NCBI GenBank assembly: GCA_026929865.2
Contig: CM049409.1
Coordinates: forward strand, 9,922,952-9,986,951
Origin: Hyperoplus lanceolatus
Taxonomy: Eukaryota > Chordata > Actinopteri > Uranoscopiformes > Ammodytidae
Direction of reading: 5' to 3'
Length of the DNA: 64,000 nt
Every line of letters starts with the position of its first letter. Position 1 is the stretch's first letter. Under the pieces are notes generated by a model. The model was not told where the DNA came from. It worked only from the letters and a program-made list of their open reading frames with translations, and searched no databases. Below, in pieces: positions 11,884 to 60,600 of this stretch. A program made the position numbers and the translations under genes.

Positions 11884-12764
11884 GGGAAACCACTAGCGTC
11901 CGAAGAGGCTGACCAATCGTGTGCCATCATGCTAAACTCAATGCCATCTCACTCTCTGGGACATGGAGAGGGGGACCATCTCATCTCTTCTTCACCGTTG
12001 TGTGTCCATGCGGTCTTCTTGGCTCAGCCGGGCGAGGGAGTCGGGCCGTCTGTTTCGTCTGTTGTCCACCGGATGTTGCATGTCCATGGAGAGGGATGTT
12101 CCTTCTACTCTCTCCTCTTACAGTACCTGATATATTCCCAGTATTCTCAAAAGGAGGCACTGCTGGACTGCTTGTTGAGAGGACACTGACAGACTGGCCA
12201 GATGGAAGAAATGTGTCAAATCCAGTGTTCCAGTTCTTTTCATCGCAACTGCTGGATCGGAGCCCCCTCTCTCACTTCCAGCTGAAACGAATGATGTCAG
12301 AGAGAAAAAAAAAGAAAAGAAAAAATCATAAAAAATATATAAAATGACAAATCTAACCAGTGTCAATCTCTATACATGACAGATACTTTGTCACGCTATG
12401 GGAAGTGTTGTGCAGAATGAATATACAATATATATACATATATATTATTTATGATTATTATTAATATTATTATTTATTGTGCATTTATTTTGCTTTGCAT
12501 AATTTAATTTCACGACAATAAATAGCACATATGGTTTTTATTGCACTTGTAAAGTCACATTCAAAAATACGAAAATGCCGTCTCCTGTCTTATGTAGAAC
12601 CTAATTCTTTGTTATTCTCTCCTGCATTTATTTTTATACCATATTTAAAGACACTTTTACTTACTTGTATTATTAAAGTTGGCCCTCTATCTGTTATTAT
12701 GTCCTGGGTTTGGATTTTTTAAAGGCATTTTTTAAATGCACACCTTTGACAATTTTGCAATAAA
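11884..12764 (+). other. rgs7: rgs7 terminal exon: degenerate canonical C-terminus and 3' UTR
   Basis: After the acceptor ending at 11883 (cacag) the phase-0 frame reads GKPLAS. This matches the GKSLTS that starts the last exon of mammalian RGS6/RGS7. One base later (an extra G at about 11902) the sequence reads KRLTNRVPSC followed by TAA, matching SKRLTSLAQSY-stop in length and position. In phase 0 the reading instead runs on as an unrelated frame to a TGA at 12187-12189. AATAAA polyadenylation signals lie at 12517-12522 and 12759-12764, so the transcript probably ends at about 12.54 or 12.78 kb. Whether the extra base is real or an assembly error cannot be told from here. Confidence 0.5.
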
Positions 12765-15700
12765 GACTTGTTTAGCATTCGTTCTGCAGGCCCCCCAAAA
12801 ATTCAACATCAGTACCGGAACCATGCACTTTCGCTTACTGCCACTAGATGGTGTTCAATTATTATTTCCCACAGAAGGGATATGCCTCTTTTCAAAAACC
12901 AGCTCCTCCTCAACACAGATCAGCAAATAAGCACAGTGGTATTTGCAGACAAATGAAGTTTTGTTATGCAAATGTAACATCATTCTTTGATCTGCAGAAG
13001 GGGTTATTGTTCAGCCTGTACCCGCCTGAGGTTTTGCAGGGTCTGTTGATGTTTCAGCTCTTTGATGGCAGAAGTGACAGTAAGAGTTTTTCTGTTTCTG
13101 TGCCCAGTGGTCAGCATAGCAGGAGCCACAAAACAGACAAACATTATTGTCTAAGTTGCATCAAGGAATGCCAACTGTGGCATTTTTCAAAGTGCTCTGT
13201 TAGTGTGTCTGGGTATACATACATACAGTACATACAATGATTCATGAATTGGGGAATATGGGTTGTTGTGTGGTCAAAGTGCCCATAACAAAAGATAATT
13301 TAGGGTTTTCACATGAGATAATTTTTGCCTCACAAATTTGCCCTTTATAGTCCATTTTGGCAAAAAGTCTTCCTCATCCTAAAAATGTAAACGTCAAAGA
13401 CAGAAAAAAGAAGAAGAGGAGGAACTGAAGACAAAAGAAAATGTGTCATATTAATTAGTTTGATATATCTTGTATGGTATATTGTATATTACATCAAATA
13501 AATCAAATTTAAATATCAAAGCAGACGGACACAGGGAGGGAAAGACTTAAATGAAAGAAGTGAAGGTTGGTTTGATCCACACAATTACCAGGGCCAATAG
13601 GATTAACCCTCCCAGTCTTGAGGAGGAGAAGGGGGTGGTAGGGATTCAAACTAAGGCAGGCTTTTCAGTGACTCAAACATTCAAAGAGCGACTACAGGCA
13701 GCACTCTCTCCGCAGCAATGCATGGGCTTACTGTGACTGAAACCAGGAGCTTCTCTCTTCAAATCTAAAAACAAAAAAGAACTAAAATAGAATATGTTAC
13801 ACTCTACTAACTAACAAAGAGATACTTGTCGAGGCGGATGGGAACCTGACCGTGTCCAAGACTTTGAATCTTCAGTGGGTGTGTGTGGGGGAGAGAAGAC
13901 AAGCCTGAGGATACTACAGATTATGTTGTCATGGAAACCAAAACCTGGAAGCGGACGCAAGGACCAATGAAGGTGGACAACCTCCCCTGACTGCAAACTC
14001 GACACCTTACTGTCCAGCTGCCACTGTAGTGAGAGGTACATAAACCATACTATACACTTAACCGCACCACTTCTTTAAGACTGTAAGACTTTATTTGCAG
14101 TTTACAGTTGTATCAGTTGCAATTACTTACTAAGTATGTTTTAAATAAGGCAACTACTGTAACAACAAGGATGCACTAATTCCATAGCATCCACGTGGAC
14201 TTAAATTACCCTACTTCATAAGGTGAATTTATTTAAATTTAAAATTTTAATTCATTATTTATTTTTGAATCACATAATACAATGTTTAATGCTTTAAAGA
14301 TTGACTTTCTTTTGCAGCGGATGTAAGGAAGTGGCGATAATATAAATGAAAGTACCATGTGTCATTTTGATCTACTGAGTAGATAAGTGAGTGCCGGCTT
14401 GACAAGTCCCTCATGAGCATTAAGCAGAGACTGAAGGAGACCATGAGACCCACTCAGTGACTCAGTGAGACTCTCATTGACTGACTTGAGAGCAGAACCA
14501 TGTCATTCAACCACCAATACTTTGAGCAACATGTATGTAGTATTTCTGGCAGCAGTGAGGGTTTGATTCCCACTGGGGCCACCCATAGTAACAATATCTT
14601 CCAGGTGCTGTGAGATGTTCTTGATGAGAGTGTCTACCAAATTACTATAATTAGTGGCTGTCGGTTCCAGGGAATTAGTGTTGTAGGTGAAATAATTAGT
14701 GAGTGATGACAGTGTGCTGTACTGGGCTTCTCAACGAGATTACGAGTCATTTTGTGTTTTCCCATGTGAGAAAGACAGAATGAGCGCTTATGCTGTTATG
14801 TTACTAGTTAGCCTGTCTCGTGTGTACAAGATGATCTCTGTTCTTTTTCTCTTTACTTATGGGTACAGGTGTATATACTTATCTGTTCACTTTTTATCAT
14901 TATTGTATAACCCTATTTGTTCACTTAAAAAAAAACCATTATTGTACTTGCTTGTTGTCATGTAGTGCACACTGATATGTGTCCAAGTGTGTGTGTGTGT
15001 GTGTGTGTTCCCGCAGTATGCGTGCAGTGAATGAATGGTAGGGAGTTTGCCTTCTGATCCCTCTTACAGCTCTGGGGACTGCACCACCTTGCACAGTCCG
15101 CTCTGATTTCAAAGCGGCTTTAGCACACAGACACGTTACAGCAACAGAAAACACTTCATCATAAGCCTCTAAAGATAGTTAAACTGGCATTTGATGGGAG
15201 ACTTAACAACATGCTTAACACGTGAAGTTTGCAAATGAACAGGTACTAAGAAAAACTCTGAGGAAAGCGGATTAATATGGTTCCAGTAATGCTCCATGTT
15301 GGCCCGTGTTAAAAATTATTCTGTTAAGATAAATAAACCAATGTGACAATTCCCTTTCTTGGGAGCAAAATATTGTTTAAAAGGACAACTTTTAGACCTG
15401 CAGTGACCCGTAAATCTTGCTTTGCAACCAAATATATAACTTTTTTAGAAATGTAATTGGGTTCCAAAAGATAGCATATATTGTATATCTAAAATGATGC
15501 CCAATACATCAATAATAGCTCTAATCGATGGAATGGTAGAGCCTTAGATATGTTGGATATTGTTGTCGTAAAAAAATAGCTTCAATAAAGATCCAGAACA
15601 AGCTGTTACAGAAAATACATGTGATACTGTCAGATGGTGTGAAATAAGGTCACTTATGGAATTGAATGAAAATGGAATTGTTGGTAATCACTGCAGCTGA

Positions 15701-18700
15701 GTAGTGCCATCCTAATCTGAACTGAGAAACGCTACTGCTATCATAGCATCTCTAATTGCCCCTCATCCTCCACTAAGGCACTTAATGTTGCAGAGGCGAA
15801 GGACTTGCCTTACATTCTTACCAGTACTTAGCTTGGAAAGCATTATATATGGGCTGCTAGTCATTATCAAGATGGATTGTGGTGACAAATGGCTGCCTAA
15901 AGCAACCTCCTGGCAATGTTGGCATTAGACACATTCACACAGAAAAGCCCCAGGACCCCCTCCCCCCTACAACTGTTAATGAGCGAACAGCCGAGCGTAG
16001 TTTGGGAAAATAGAATCCGCAAATGCCGATAATGACATGGTTCCTCTTTGTGTAATTGGCTCCAAGTGAAAACATTTCGTTTACCTCTCTTTCCCTCTCT
16101 ATATCCTGTGTATTTGTTTCAGTCTGAGTGTGCATGTGTGTGCGTGTGTGTGTGTGTGTGTGTGCGTGTGTGTGCTTGTGTGTAAGTAGCTAACCCTTGT
16201 GTGATTGAGGTTTAAGCTGCACGGTGAATTAAATGCAGTTCTACTGTAATTAAGTGCACTTACCAGTCTGTGTGTGAGACTTTCTGACGCACCAATAATT
16301 GAGGCATCAGGTTTTGTTTGTTTTAACCTGCCTTTGAAGACATGCTGGGAAGATCTTCCGCATGGTTTGTCGGAAATACATCTGTGTGTGCAAATTTCAA
16401 AAGTCTTGAAAGGATTCTTGTTTATTTTTTCAACTCTTTTCCAACTAAATTTCTAAAATATTGAGTAGCTGTGCTGGAGCTTTTCAAGAATTATTATGTT
16501 TTCATTTCACTTTGAGATATGAAAAAAGACCCATTGTTACCCCGACAGAAAAAAAAAATCACCATGGTATTGTAATTATAATAAAAACAAAACAGAACAA
16601 GTTCCCACTGATGATTATAGTTGTTTTCCAAAAAAAGGGGCTTGTGTCTAGCTCAGCAGTCTCTCTGGTATTTGTTTCTGGTATTTGTAATTTCATTAGA
16701 TGTCTGAATTTTTGGAACCAAGGTCTGCCACAGTTCAGTGAAGCACATACCCCCAACAAGTATGTGTGGTTCTTGTAAAACATAAAGCAGTGTTTGTGGA
16801 CAATATTAGTGTTTAGCAGACAGAAGGGTCTGGTTCAGTTCTGTCTCAGCATTAGCACACAAAACCCACAGTCTCCTTCCGTCTCAATGACTCTGTGCAA
16901 TGATTAGAGTGCTGTAGGTCAAGGAGAGACAGACATATAGCAGTGACAGAGAGAGATAGAGAGAGAAAGAGAGAAATAAAGAGTCATATACAGTTGTGTG
17001 AGGTGGGCATAGACAAAGCAGAAGTGATGTTTTAATATTGTATCCCATTAAGTCTTCTTTCCTGAACCCCAACAGCTTCAGTCCCTTTCTTTCTAGCGCA
17101 ACCACTAACCACTTTCCCATTCACCTCAGCGCTCCCCCGGGAAGCCCCATGGATCCCCACCCCGATAACCACAATGTGTCCTGCTATAGAGATTGATGAG
17201 GATAGCTTGGCAGGGCAAAACACTATCATACTTAGGCCTGAGTTTGGAGGTGGAAGAGGGAGTGCTGCTGCTGACTGTATAGGCCATCCGTCATATAGCG
17301 TATGTACATAGGCGGTCAGGTCATCCCTCAAAAGTCCCCATGGGGCTTTGCAGCCTGGAGCTCACCAGAGTCTTTAAAACGATGGATAGCGGGAGAGAAT
17401 GGGAAAACAGAGCACACGAGGCTGCACACAGAAGCAGAGCCATGTCCCACCTGACCAGGTGTTCATGCATTTACTGTAAATAAACAGTCAGCAGGAATGA
17501 GACAGATGAGACTGTGTTGTACATGGAAGGTAGATCACTGGAAAGATGCAGTGGGTTCATGACTTCCCCCCAGTGCAGTAGGTGGTGGAAGGACCCATGC
17601 AGCGGGAGTCTTAGCTTGAGTTATTCCAACCCGATGGCGGCTGAAGAAGAACAGATCTAAGATGCAGTTTCCGTTGATTAAGATATTTGAGGAGTTCTTT
17701 TTTAGAAAAAAAATATTTAAAACAAAAACAATAATAAAAGAAAAATAAATCCCTGTGATGCTCTCATTGATAATTGATTTCAGAATGTGTGTGTCTTCTA
17801 AACACCACAAGTTATAAACTACCAAACATATCAACAACATACTTGATTGTATAAGTGTAGGGCATTTAAATCTGATTTCTTGGCAGTGTGTGCAGAAAAT
17901 CCAAAATACTTCCTTCCTCCACAGGTTTGATCTCTTGATGAAAGATGCAGAAAACTGAAAACACACTAGAGGGATCAGATTTTCTCAGGAAAGAGTTAAA
18001 CAAGTAAAGCAGATCTTCTGTTTCTAAGTAACTTTGACATATTTCTTGATATTCGACAGAAAGAGTCTGGTTATCATTCACATCTCCGCTAGATGGACAA
18101 ACAGCTGCTGTCTAGCTTATATGGCAAGTGCTGCCGGGATAGTGATATACAGACTTGAGTGCTCGCGGAGCTCGGACAGAGCTGCCATGACCTCAGGGTC
18201 AGGGGCAAAAAAAAAAGGAGGTGAAAAACGTGGTGGATTATGATAAAGTCATTTGTTCCATGTCAGAGTGAGTTGCAGGTCCGGGAAGAGTCTGTGAATA
18301 GGAGCAGCCAATGGCCTTTAGGCAGTTTGGTTCTCTGTCAGAATTTCTGACTTGATGTCATGCAACGCTTGTCAAGAGCAACATCTGCTGAAAAGATGCT
18401 TGAGTGATGGTCAAAATGTGCTGGCCTTAAATACTGACAAGCATGCACACGTGTGGAAACTCCGCACTGAATTTGCGGAGAAATAATTTCTCCGGGTCAT
18501 ATAGTTTTATCTAGAAAACTAGGGTGATAACGGACACTATATGGGTCATTCTCAGTTCACTTTTCTCCTTAGTATGTCACCAAAGAGTAGAAGAGTGGAC
18601 TCCTCAACAGTACTGTATAGTCCCCCAACTCTTCCCCTAATAACATGCAGATGGGCCTCTCTAATGCCTGTTTACATATCTGCGGCATAGTTCATGACTA

Positions 18701-19080
18701 AAGTAAGCAAAGCCCTAATTATTTTACCCAGCGACGGGACCAATAAAATCAACTTCCCCTTCTCGTTATGGGTGTTTAAGTGTCTCCTTTGATGGCGGGG
18801 CTTTGTTTATTTTTGGAAGAGTTGCGTAGCCGAGAGGAAAGCAAATAGAAGTAATGACACAGAGATGCTGACAAATGGGGGCCCTGGTGATGGATTTCAT
18901 TCCTAAATGATGCCTGGAGGCTAGACTGTAAAGGTGGTTGAACATGAATGCACACCCCAACATGAATGGCATTATTAATATCATGTAAGCTGATGTATGA
19001 CTGTCATTTATAATCACATACCATGCCATCTTCTCTCTGTATGAATTTAATGTATAGTAATGTGTCTCTCTCTTTTGCAG
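12765..19080. other. Intergenic region between rgs7 and grem2
   Basis: No coding exon is recognised. The sequence is mostly unique, with short (GT)n tracts at about 14988-15008 and 16135-16171 and an A-run at 18209. Because grem2 coding starts one base after a splice acceptor at 19080, at least one upstream non-coding grem2 exon should lie here or further away. I could not place it or the promoter. The unique, non-repetitive stretch at about 15640-15800 would be my first place to look for conserved non-coding sequence, but this is only an impression. Confidence 0.5.
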
Positions 19081-19081
19081 A

Positions 19082-19660
19082 ATGCTGTGGAGAATTACTA
19101 TCCCAGTCATACTGGCTGGGGTGCTCTGCATCACAGCAGAGACCAAAAAGCACCGGCCCCAAGGGTCCATCCCATCCCCATACAAAACCAAAGGGAACCT
19201 GTCCTCAGAACGTCACCAGCGGCTACTGCATCAGAAGCCTGAGGTGCTGTCCTCCAGCAGGGAGGCCCTGGTGGTGACAGAGCGCCGCTACCTGCGCAGA
19301 GACTGGTGCAAGACTCAACCCCTCAGACAGACAGTCAGCGAGGAGGGCTGCCGCAGCCGCACTGTGGTCAACCGCTTCTGCTACGGCCAGTGTAACTCCT
19401 TCTACATCCCCCGCCATCTGGGCCCTAGCTCGAGTCAGGGCCAGAAGCGAGGCCAGGCCTCAGGCTCTGGAAGAAAGAGCCACAACAAGGCCCAGGAGCC
19501 ATTCCAGTCCTGCTCCTTATGCAGGCCACACCGCATCACCCAGCTCACAGTGCAGCTAGACTGCCCAGACCTGCAGCCCCCTTTCAGACATCGTAAGGTG
19601 CAGAGGGTCAAACAGTGTCGCTGCATGTCAGTGGAGGTGAGCAGCCATGGGAAACTGTGA
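19082..19660 (+). CDS. grem2: Gremlin-2, secreted BMP antagonist
   Basis: DAN-family antagonist that binds BMP2/4-type ligands outside the cell. It is 192 residues long. The N-terminus is a hydrophobic signal peptide (about 1-20), followed by RPQGSIPSPY, which fits GREM2. The cystine-knot (CTCK/DAN) domain begins at WCKTQPL; nine domain cysteines sit at residues 76, 90, 100, 104, 144, 147, 161, 179 and 181, as I recall for human GREM2. The blocks EALVVTER, WCKTQPLRQTVSEEGCRSRT, NRFCYGQCNSFYIPRH and VKQCRCMSV are nearly unchanged. Residues 114-140, a basic Ser/Gly-rich stretch between Cys104 and Cys144, replace about seven residues in mammals. The coding region is one exon: the acceptor tctcttttgcag ends at 19080 and the ATG is at 19082, so an upstream 5' UTR exon is expected. 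Paralogue grem1 is less likely given the N-terminus and synteny. Confidence 0.93.
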   Translation: MLWRITIPVILAGVLCITAETKKHRPQGSIPSPYKTKGNLSSERHQRLLHQKPEVLSSSREALVVTERRYLRRDWCKTQPLRQTVSEEGCRSRTVVNRFCYGQCNSFYIPRHLGPSSSQGQKRGQASGSGRKSHNKAQEPFQSCSLCRPHRITQLTVQLDCPDLQPPFRHRKVQRVKQCRCMSVEVSSHGKL

Positions 19661-20426
19661 AGAACGACTGAAAAGGTCATATAAAATACAAAAGCAGCAA
19701 TGGACAGACTTGCAGAAATGGACAGACATTGCCAAATAAGGACTGGCTTCGACTTGAATTATCCACTATTCTGCATGGCGTTTTACCGATAATGGCTTGT
19801 CCCACAAAGCAATGACAGGGAACATGGAACTGGTATTATTAAACACAGACACAACATTGATTTAATCAGAGACTAATAACTATGTTAGCAAGCTGATGTT
19901 GGGGGGTCAAGAGACTGATTCAAGTGGGTTTGCAAGAAACACTGGCAATGAAGCCAAAATTCAACGTTAACATTTTTTTTTCTCTATGTTATTTAAAGGT
20001 TTATATCCACTGGTTTATTTGTAAATGTCTCACTAAACTCATTTGTTCATTCATTACGGACCCTGCTGAAAATTCAGTATCTTAAATAATTTAAACTGTA
20101 GAATTAGGATGTGACCCCTTTGAAAAAGCTTTGTAATATGAAAGGTTTTCTGCAGTTTGATCTTGAGTGATTAGATTTTTCTTCAAATGTTTTTATTCAT
20201 AGGAGATGTTCCCTGTGTTTTCCAAGTATTGTATCTGTTAACTTGTATATTTTCCCTAACCTTTATATGGGCCCAAATGATACACAAGTTGATGTCAAGG
20301 AAAATAATTCAAGTAATGTAAAGCAACACACAAATGACGTTCTCATACTGTACATTTGCCACAAATATAGCCAGTAGGAAAAACATACTGCAGCATGTGT
20401 AATGGAGGTGAAATGCAATATATACA

Positions 20427-20464
<38 letters not shown>

Positions 20465-21628
20465 AATGTAAGTGTGTAAGTATGTATTTGAAAAATATAT
20501 TAAATCTATTTCATATAAAACAAGAATGGTGTTAAGCGTGCATGTAGTTTTATATACCACTTATATAACAATGTCACGGTTAGACAAATGAACAGCAAAC
20601 AATCAGCAACAGCAGCATTTCAGTAAAAAATGTATGTAACTTATTTTATTCAATAAATATATTTTTTCATGGTCAAGGGGTAATTAATCTCAACATATTG
20701 TTGGTTTTGCACGGGAACTTCAGATTTCATGATCCAATTGCAACATTTGCATATAGGAGTTCACACTCACACACAGTAGGGAAGAAAACACTCACTTGGG
20801 GTTTTGCTTAAAATGACAATACTAATCAAAACAATAGTCAGTCAATATCAGATCACACAACTAAGGCATTTGGATATCAAAACACAAATAGGTTTTTTTG
20901 TGCTGTATTTGTAAAACATACGTATGATTACCAATAAATTCTATTAGGAAAGTTAACTTGTCTGTTTGTTTCAGCCTTTGTAAAACAGATTGTAACATTT
21001 GATGAGAGATGATATGTCCCAGAAATAAGCTCTGTTCTACAGCACCCACTTGATTTCACCACTGTGCAATAAGGCACTTTCAGTCTGGCAACAATCCATA
21101 CCGTATATAAATATTATAAGATTTAATAAAATTTAAATAAAAATATCACCATAAAGGAAGATATACATATATAAAGTTCACTAGTTCCTGTCTTCCTTGT
21201 AAACTATTCCAGGGAATTGCACAATCAAAGAGATACAATAGGCTACATATGGCTTTTAACATACTGCGAAAGCTCATATATAGTGTTGCTATACACTTCA
21301 GACTTCAGTGAAAATGTTATGGCATTTTCTGAAAAATAACTCAACCACGTTTAATCATCTCAGTTTAAGAATGTCATAGGGTAGCAATATTTAATTGAAT
21401 CACCTGAGTGCTGGAACGTTATTTCTCCTTTTACTTTTAAACAATATAATATATACACACATAATATCCACTTTGAACCAACTCACATTAAACAACAGGT
21501 CAAAAATAATTTGAAAACAATACTGGAAGCAAATAAACGTTGTAACCGTGACTGATGGATTCATTATCAGATTGTACAAACAGTGCTTGTGCAATAGGCT
21601 TGGTGATGATCATTTTCCATTCTCCGCC
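19661..21628. other. Convergent 3' UTR space of grem2 (+) and fmn2 (-)
   Basis: AT-rich and non-coding. It holds the grem2 3' UTR from the left and the fmn2 3' UTR from the right, with a (TA)n tract at about 20429-20460. Candidate polyadenylation signals for both strands meet at 20645-20657. Confidence 0.6.
20645..20657. terminator. Back-to-back polyadenylation signals for grem2 and fmn2
   Basis: TTTATTCAATAAA reads AATAAA on the + strand at 20652-20657 and AATAAA on the - strand at 20650-20645. It lies about 1 kb after the grem2 stop and about 1 kb after the fmn2 stop, so it could end both convergent transcripts. This rests on sequence and position only. Confidence 0.4.
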
Positions 21629-57627
<35,999 letters not shown>

Positions 57628-57673
57628 CCTGACCACTGTGGCGTCATCCAAGTGGGATAAGATCTAGACAGGC

Positions 57674-60600
57674 TGAAGTACAGGAAAAGAACAAGTTAAA
57701 ATTGCCTTCATTTTATGTTTAAACGTAGCTTCGCAATGGTAGAGAACAGGCAATCTTTCCTCAGTGGAGTCATGAGATACATGTCTCTTGTTACCATGCA
57801 GTGTGTGTTCATCATTATATACATGTATACACAGAATACAGTATATAATAATAATGAACTGTTTCCCTCGTTTTGATTCTTGGAAAAAAAACATCACATC
57901 AAATCACATCATTTGATTTGAGTTCATGTTTCTGCACTTTGAAGAAAACATTTATTGGTTGGATTTATTGATACTTTATTTTTTATTAATTTGTTGTCTA
58001 AAATTCCAATTCATGATAAGATGTTCTCAGGTGACATGTTTCTACAGTTATATTCTCTGAAGAGCTACAGTGGAAATCTTTAAAATGACGCATGTTTGTT
58101 GGCCTGCCTTAAGGCATTCTTGAGTATTGACGATACATATGGGTGTGGTACAGACATATTGTATTTGAGCCATTTAACACTTCTTCAAAGGATTTCCTCT
58201 CTAAATTAAAGAGTCAACAGTAAGTCGTATAGAGTACCGGTAACTATGCAAATTGAGCGGCTGAAATCAACACACAAATAAGTAAATAAGCAACATACAC
58301 ATTCTTGAATGGGGATTCTAATAAAAAGAAAAACATATCAGCTCACACATGCATCCAAATATTTAAATAAGTCAATTAGTCTACTTGAGTAATTGATGTT
58401 GGTTGGCTCTTGATCAAACTCAACAGACATAATGTTATCATTTTGCAACACGAGTACATTTTGCATTATTTATTATTAACATATAACAATATCTGAAACA
58501 ATGAACAATCACCTTCATTACTAATATAGATTTTTAACATATTATAAATGAGAGGGTACTTGCCTGACTGCTGGATTCTCCTTACTGGTTCAGCACTGAC
58601 TGAAGAAAACCACACAAATAGTTGCTTGTCCTCGCCTATGAGCCGCTCCTTAGCAATGGGTCACATGAAGTTGGTATTTTCCTTATCACATGCCTGGTCT
58701 CCATGGCCATCTCCCCATTAGCACTGTCTGAGACTCCCCTCACCAATTTCATCAGACCTCATCACGGGAACAAGCAGAACTGTGCTGTCAAAGTCATAGA
58801 CCAATCTTGTGTTTATTTAGTTTCTGGTGGAAATGACACACTCCAGGCCAATGTCATGGTAGTGTCAGACAGTGATGCAGGAATCATTTTTAACTGAAAT
58901 TAAAACAAAAGCCTCCACCTGCAGACGTGATATCAAGCTGATCAGCATTTTCTACTTTTGGTTTGGTGCAGGTAACACGTTACATTAAGGTACACAACAT
59001 TGTAGTTACTATACATTTTCTATTTTTTTAAGTAACTACTACATAGAGTTTTTTTAAAAAACTGCTAAATAGTTATGCCTTACCTACTACATATTTTTTT
59101 TAGTTTAGTTTTTTTAGTAACTACTACATAGGTATGCATTACCTACTATCTGTTTATTTTAGTAACTACTGCATAGTTATGCATAACCTACTACATTTTT
59201 TTTAATTTTTTTTAGTAATTACTGTATTTTTTTTAAACATTTTTTTTAGTAACTACTACATAGTTATGCATTACCTACTACACAGTTTTTTTTAGTTACC
59301 ACTGCATAGTTTTTAGTAATAGTATTTTATTACCATTTTTTGTAACGACTGACCAATCTTGTGTTTTTTTATTTTTTTTAGTAATTACTGCATAGTTATG
59401 CATAACCTACAACATAGTTTAAAAAAAATAACAACTACATAGTTATGCATTACCTACTAAATAGTTGTTTTAGTTACCACTGCATAGTTTTTTAGTAACT
59501 ACTACATAGTTATGCATTAACTTCTACATAGTTTTTCTAAAGTTTGTTTTAGTAACTTCTACAAAGTTATGCATTACCTACTAGTTTTTTGATGTTTTAG
59601 TAACTACTGCATAGTTGTTTTAACCACTGACCAAACCACTGCATAGTTTTTTTAGTAACTACTACATAGTTATGCATTAACTTCTACATAGTTTTTCTAA
59701 AGTTTGTTTTAGTAATTACTACATAGTTATGCATTACCTACTACATAGTTTTTTTTAGTAACTACTGCATAGTTATGTATTACCTACTATGCAGTAGATA
59801 CTACAAAAACTATGCAGTAGTTCCTAAAAAAAATGTAGTAGTTTCTAAAAAAAATTGTAAGTAATGCATAACTATGCTGTAGTTACTTAAAAAAAACTAT
59901 GTAGTAGGTAATGCATAACTATGTAGTAGTTACTAAAGCAAACTGAAAAAAATCTGCAAGCTGAATGGATAAGCCAATATACATATTTATATATCTTTTC
60001 TTCTGTCATAATCACAAAGACTGTATTTGAGATTATTATATTCAGCAGGAATACTTATAAAGTTATTACATCATGTTATACTCTCAAGAACATTTTGAGG
60101 GGCAGGAAATGACCACTACAGCTGTACTGCATAATGACCAAGGGTCCTACTAACATAATATGGTCAAACATATTAATGAGTAATGACGTTGCTGGTGATA
60201 ATGTATTAAAGATAATTTTAATTGAAAAAGCAAACATTTAAATTTTGCAATTCTTACAAGTAACATGTTGTAACTGATTTCTTCAAAACAATGGCAACCA
60301 TGATAACAACAACCAGTGAAAATGTTCAACTACATTCAAATTGCACAGTTGATCTAGGATTGTGGGATCGTATGCTGGCAATTAAATTAAATAACTTGCA
60401 CTTAATGGGTCTTTTAAGAAACTGTCTAATAGTAATATTTCCTTTCATAGCTGATATAGAATAAATAATAACATTATGACTCAAAACAGTATTGTACTCA
60501 GTGGATGAAGTATAAAACAGGTGACTAAAACAGGTGAGTACAAGTGTCAGTGAGACCATGCATTGCTGGGTAGATAGTGCAACATATGTGAATACGACAC

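Noticed and set aside
11495-11930. Met-Tyr-Val-Cys repeat proteins on the - strand
   Set aside because: Pure translation of a (CATA)n microsatellite in three frames.
11929-12189. 86-codon frame following the rgs7 last exon
   Set aside because: Likely former 3' UTR opened by the one-base shift; no resemblance to any RGS tail. Reported only as part of the rgs7 finding.
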